Assembly: GCF_001584185.1 (NCBI RefSeq)
Contig: NZ_CP013234.1
Coordinates: 2,666,001-2,730,000 of the forward strand
Source: Collimonas pratensis
Lineage (GTDB): Bacteria; Pseudomonadota; Gammaproteobacteria; Burkholderiales; Burkholderiaceae_D
Length of the DNA stretch: 64,000 bases
Direction: 5' to 3'
This document shows, one piece after another, positions 61,586 through 64,000 of the stretch. A program made the position numbers and the translations under genes. Numbering within the stretch: position 1 is the stretch's first letter; each line of letters starts with the position of its first letter. A model generated the notes under the pieces. That model searched no databases and was not told the origin of the DNA. It saw nothing but the letters and a program-made list of their open reading frames with translations.

Positions 61586-62856
61586 CTCTCCTGTCCGTCA
61601 GTTTCCTGGTATTGCTGCTGCTGGGCGTACCCATTTCGTTTTCCATCGGCCTGTCGGCGATTGCCACCATCTGCTATGAAGGCTTGCCGGTAGCCGTGAT
61701 CTTCCAGCGCATGATTGCCGGCATGAGCGTGTTTTCCTTCCTCACCATTCCATTTTTCATCTTTGCCGGCGAACTGATGCTGTACGGCGGCATCGCCGAC
61801 CGCATCATCCAGTGTGCGCGCGGCGTGGTCGGCCATATCCGCGGCGGCCTGGGCATGACCAATGTGCTGGCCTGTACCTTGTTCGGCGGGGTTTCCGGTT
61901 CGCCGGTGGCGGATATCTCGGCCATGGGCGCGGTCATGATCCCGATGATGAAGCGCGAGAACTACGACACCGACTATGCCGTCAACGTCACCACCCATTC
62001 CTCACTGGTCGGGGTGCTGATGCCGACGTCGCACAACATCATCATCTATGCCCTGGTGGCCGGCGGCGGCGTCTCCATCACCACCCTGATCCTGGCCGGG
62101 CTGCTGCCGGCCGCCATCCTGACCCTGGCCAACCTGACCGTGGCCTACCTGGTGGCAGTGCACCGCGGCTATCCGGCCGGCACTTTCCTCGGCTGGCGAG
62201 TGGCGTTGCATAGCGTCCTGCGCGCCGTGCCAGGGCTGATGGTGGTGGTGATCATCATCGCCGGCATCACTTCCGGCATCTTTACCGCCACCGAATCGGC
62301 TGCCATTGCAGTGTTTTACGCGTTGCTGCTGACCACGCTGGTGTACCGCAGCCTGAGCTGGGAGGATTTCCTGAAGGCGGCAGTCAAGTCGGTCAAGACT
62401 ACCGGCGTGATCCTGATGCTGATCAGCATTTCCTCCGCATTCGGCTATCTGATCAGCCTGTACAGCGTGGCCGATACAGTGGGCGCAGCGCTGATGGCGG
62501 TGAGCAGCAACCCGATCGTGATTTTTCTGCTGATCAACCTGGCCTTGCTGCTATTCGGCACTTTCCTCGACATGGCCGCCCACATCCTGATCTGCACGCC
62601 GATTTTCCTGCCCATCTGCGAGCATTTCGGCATGGGACCGGTGCAGTTCGGCATGATGCTGCTGATTAACTGCTCGCTGGGGTTGAACGCACCGCCGATC
62701 GGCGCGGCGCAGATCATCGGCTGCACCATCGGTGGCATCCGCATGGGGCAGATCATGCGCACCATCTGGCCGTTTTACCTGGCGCTGCTGTTTACCTTGC
62801 TGCTGGTGACCTTTGTGCCGGGATTTTCGCTGTGGATCCCGGCGTTGCTGAACTAG
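61576..62856 (+). CDS. dctM: TRAP transporter large permease (DctM family)
   Basis: A 426-residue protein with about 12 membrane segments. GVPISFSIGLSAIATI at the start, LACTLFGGVSGSPVADISAMGAVMIPMM (conserved DctM block) and ITSGIFTATESAAIAVFYALLL are family signatures. It carries the solute across the inner membrane, driven by sodium or proton gradients. The start lies 10 bases inside dctQ, so the two are translationally coupled. The substrate remains unassigned, and no catabolic genes accompany the operon. The 285-base gap after it contains no clear gene. A minus-strand fragment of about 30 residues at 62885-62985 might be the end of a decayed gene. Confidence 0.9.
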   Translation: MALTLLSVSFLVLLLLGVPISFSIGLSAIATICYEGLPVAVIFQRMIAGMSVFSFLTIPFFIFAGELMLYGGIADRIIQCARGVVGHIRGGLGMTNVLACTLFGGVSGSPVADISAMGAVMIPMMKRENYDTDYAVNVTTHSSLVGVLMPTSHNIIIYALVAGGGVSITTLILAGLLPAAILTLANLTVAYLVAVHRGYPAGTFLGWRVALHSVLRAVPGLMVVVIIIAGITSGIFTATESAAIAVFYALLLTTLVYRSLSWEDFLKAAVKSVKTTGVILMLISISSAFGYLISLYSVADTVGAALMAVSSNPIVIFLLINLALLLFGTFLDMAAHILICTPIFLPICEHFGMGPVQFGMMLLINCSLGLNAPPIGAAQIIGCTIGGIRMGQIMRTIWPFYLALLFTLLLVTFVPGFSLWIPALLN

Positions 62857-63141
62857 CCCATCTAGTCCATTACAAACTCAAACGCCCTGCAGCAGGGTCT
62901 CGCGGAAAGTCGCCGCCAGTGGCCGCAGATTGACGCGATGCCAGGCTGCCCATAGCGGCGTGCGGTAAAGGATTGCGCCCTGAACCTAGATGCCTATTGT
63001 CTTTCAGGCAATGGGCACCCAGCGCCAGGGATTCTGCCATTTCGGCAGGATCAGGCAATCCTCGCACAGCATTGAGCTACCCCGTTTTTCGGCCTCCTAC
63101 CTATGATGAACCCATGCTTTTCACTCATCAACGGAGATCCC

Positions 63142-63457
63142 ATGAAAACGGTAGACCACATTTATATCAACGGCAGCTTCGTTAAACCGCACGGCAAGGA
63201 AGTGCTGGAACTCGTCAATCCCTCGACCGGGGCGCCGATCGCCCGGGTCACGCTGGCGGACGAGCAGGATGCGCAAGCCGCGATTGCCGCGGCAAAAGCC
63301 GCCTACCCAAGCTTTTCGCGCAGCAGCAAAGAGCAGCGCATGACTTATCTGCAGCGTCTGCACGACGCGGTGGCGGCGCGCTCGGAGGAACTGCTGGAGG
63401 TCATGATTGAAGAATACGGCGGTCCGCTGCGGATCGGCAAGGCTAGCACCCAGCGCG
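63142..63457 (+). pseudogene. Aldehyde dehydrogenase, truncated after the N-terminal third
   Basis: ATG 63142 with GGAGA upstream starts MKTVDHIYINGSFVKPHGKE, with VLELVNPSTGAPIARVTLAD and AAIAAAKAAYPSFSRSSKEQ, the N-terminal region of NAD-dependent aldehyde dehydrogenases. At about codon 105 homology stops (GGPLRIGKASTQRA), and the frame then runs out of family into unrelated codons until 63720. The catalytic Cys and Glu regions are missing, so the product is inactive. The break coincides with the beginning of an AraC-type frame in another phase, implying a deletion that fused two neighbouring genes. Confidence 0.8.
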
Positions 63458-64000
63458 CTGCCGTATCTCTCCTTCATCCGCTTTACCCGTCCGACCGAAC
63501 TCACCAGAGGCATGCTGGAACCTTCCATGTGCCTGGTGCTGCAAGGAAGGAAGGAAGTTCTGATCGGCAGCCAGATCTCGCACTACGGACGCGGCAGCTA
63601 TGTGCTGTCCGCGATCGACATGCCGGTTTCCGGTCAGGTTTCGGAAACCTCGCTTGCCGAGCCCTATCTGGGCATCAGGATTACCCTGGATCCCAGGGAA
63701 ATCGCAGCCCAGATCATTGAACACAAGCTGACGGTTCCCAAAAACTCGGCGCCGCGCGCCGCTGCTTATATAGAAGCTGCGGACACTGAGCTACAGGACG
63801 CCTTCTTGCGGCTGGCAAGGCTATTGAAGAAGCCGCGCGACATGGCCGCGCTGGCGCCGCTGGTCAAGCAGGAAATCCTGTATCGCCTGATCAGCGCCAA
63901 GGATGGCGGCCTGTTGGGCCAGACCGTGCTGGCTCATCATCAGGAAAAGGGCGTCAACCAGGCCATTCACTGGATCAAGACCAACTACGCCGAACCGATG
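63455..64000 (+). pseudogene. AraC-family regulator lacking its N-terminus, cut by window edge
   Basis: From about 63455 frame 2 reads SALPYLSFIRFTRPTELTRG, then EPSMCLVLQGRKEVLIGSQI and YVLSAIDMPVSGQVSETSLA, the AraC_N (PF06719) domain of regulators such as YqhC-like proteins, which often sit beside aldehyde dehydrogenases and sense electrophiles. It continues open to the right edge (HQAIHWIKTNYAEPM-like end, where the HTH begins). The first 35-40 residues and start codon are absent, replaced by aldehyde dehydrogenase sequence. Whether a new start is used cannot be seen. Confidence 0.72.

Noticed and set aside
62870..63067. Possible remnant of a regulator on the minus strand after dctM
   Set aside because: One frame gives a plausible tail (LWAAWHRVNLRPLAATFRE), but no start, domain or continuous frame supports naming it.
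1..64000. CRISPR arrays, tRNA or rRNA genes
   Set aside because: No regularly spaced 23-37 base repeats and no cloverleaf-like or conserved rRNA sequence was noticed in reading. A dedicated scan would be decisive.

Overview
The window is chromosomal DNA from a high-GC betaproteobacterium. Codon style, the MacAB/NodT efflux operon, the orphan VgrG cluster, the paired KfrA-like/tyrosine recombinase genes and the abundance of secreted hydrolases suit Oxalobacteraceae, and Collimonas or a close relative is my best guess. That is an inference from protein character, not a database match.

Layout. 1-4.8 kb: end of an isochorismatase-type hydrolase, an MFS exporter, then a minus-strand pair (di-heme cytochrome c peroxidase and a lipoprotein phosphoesterase) with a Pho-box-like repeat upstream. 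5.3-10.4 kb: a compact macA-macB-outer membrane factor efflux operon. 10.6-16.8 kb: an orphan type VI secretion island of VgrG, lipase effector, Tli4-like immunity protein and PAAR tip. 16.9-23.4 kb: an unusual cluster of two acyltransferase-like proteins, a fatty acid desaturase, a GH3-type acyl-adenylating ligase, a Rieske oxygenase and a second, convergent desaturase. It has no PKS, NRPS or carrier protein and is the best candidate here for an undescribed pathway. 23.7-36 kb: ordinary accessory genes: a frameshifted GFA gene, sterol desaturase/AraC pair, Tat-exported phospholipase C with a Pho-box-like repeat, VOC, cupin and TetR genes, a MocR regulator with an AhpD/GNAT/azoreductase operon, and an MFS gene with a damaged N-terminus.

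36-45 kb is the most rearranged part. It holds a RidA gene killed by an amber codon, two AT-rich genes (HAF-repeat lipoprotein and an unknown secreted protein), an internally deleted duplicate of the JmjC-like locus, an IS3-family transposase remnant, a nadC gene, and two HxlR-controlled units. The full JmjC-like/lectin-fold gene pair follows at 42.7-44.9 kb. 45-49 kb: an AhpD-like/XRE pair, a TetR/esterase pair and a KfrA-like protein. 49.5-57.8 kb: tyrosine recombinase, two secreted proteins (one an S10 carboxypeptidase), tautomerase, phospholipase D-like protein and LysR. 58-62.9 kb: a DHA2 exporter and a complete TRAP transporter (DctPQM). The right end is a deletion junction joining the first ~105 codons of an aldehyde dehydrogenase to an AraC-type regulator lacking its start, which runs off the edge.

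Themes. Four unrelated phospholipase or phosphoesterase families occur (AcpA-like, T6SS lipase, PLC, PLD). Two of them carry 11-bp-spaced repeats resembling Pho boxes, suggesting phosphate-scavenging control. Several regulators sit divergently to their likely targets with visible palindromes. No tRNA, rRNA, CRISPR array or intact insertion sequence was seen.
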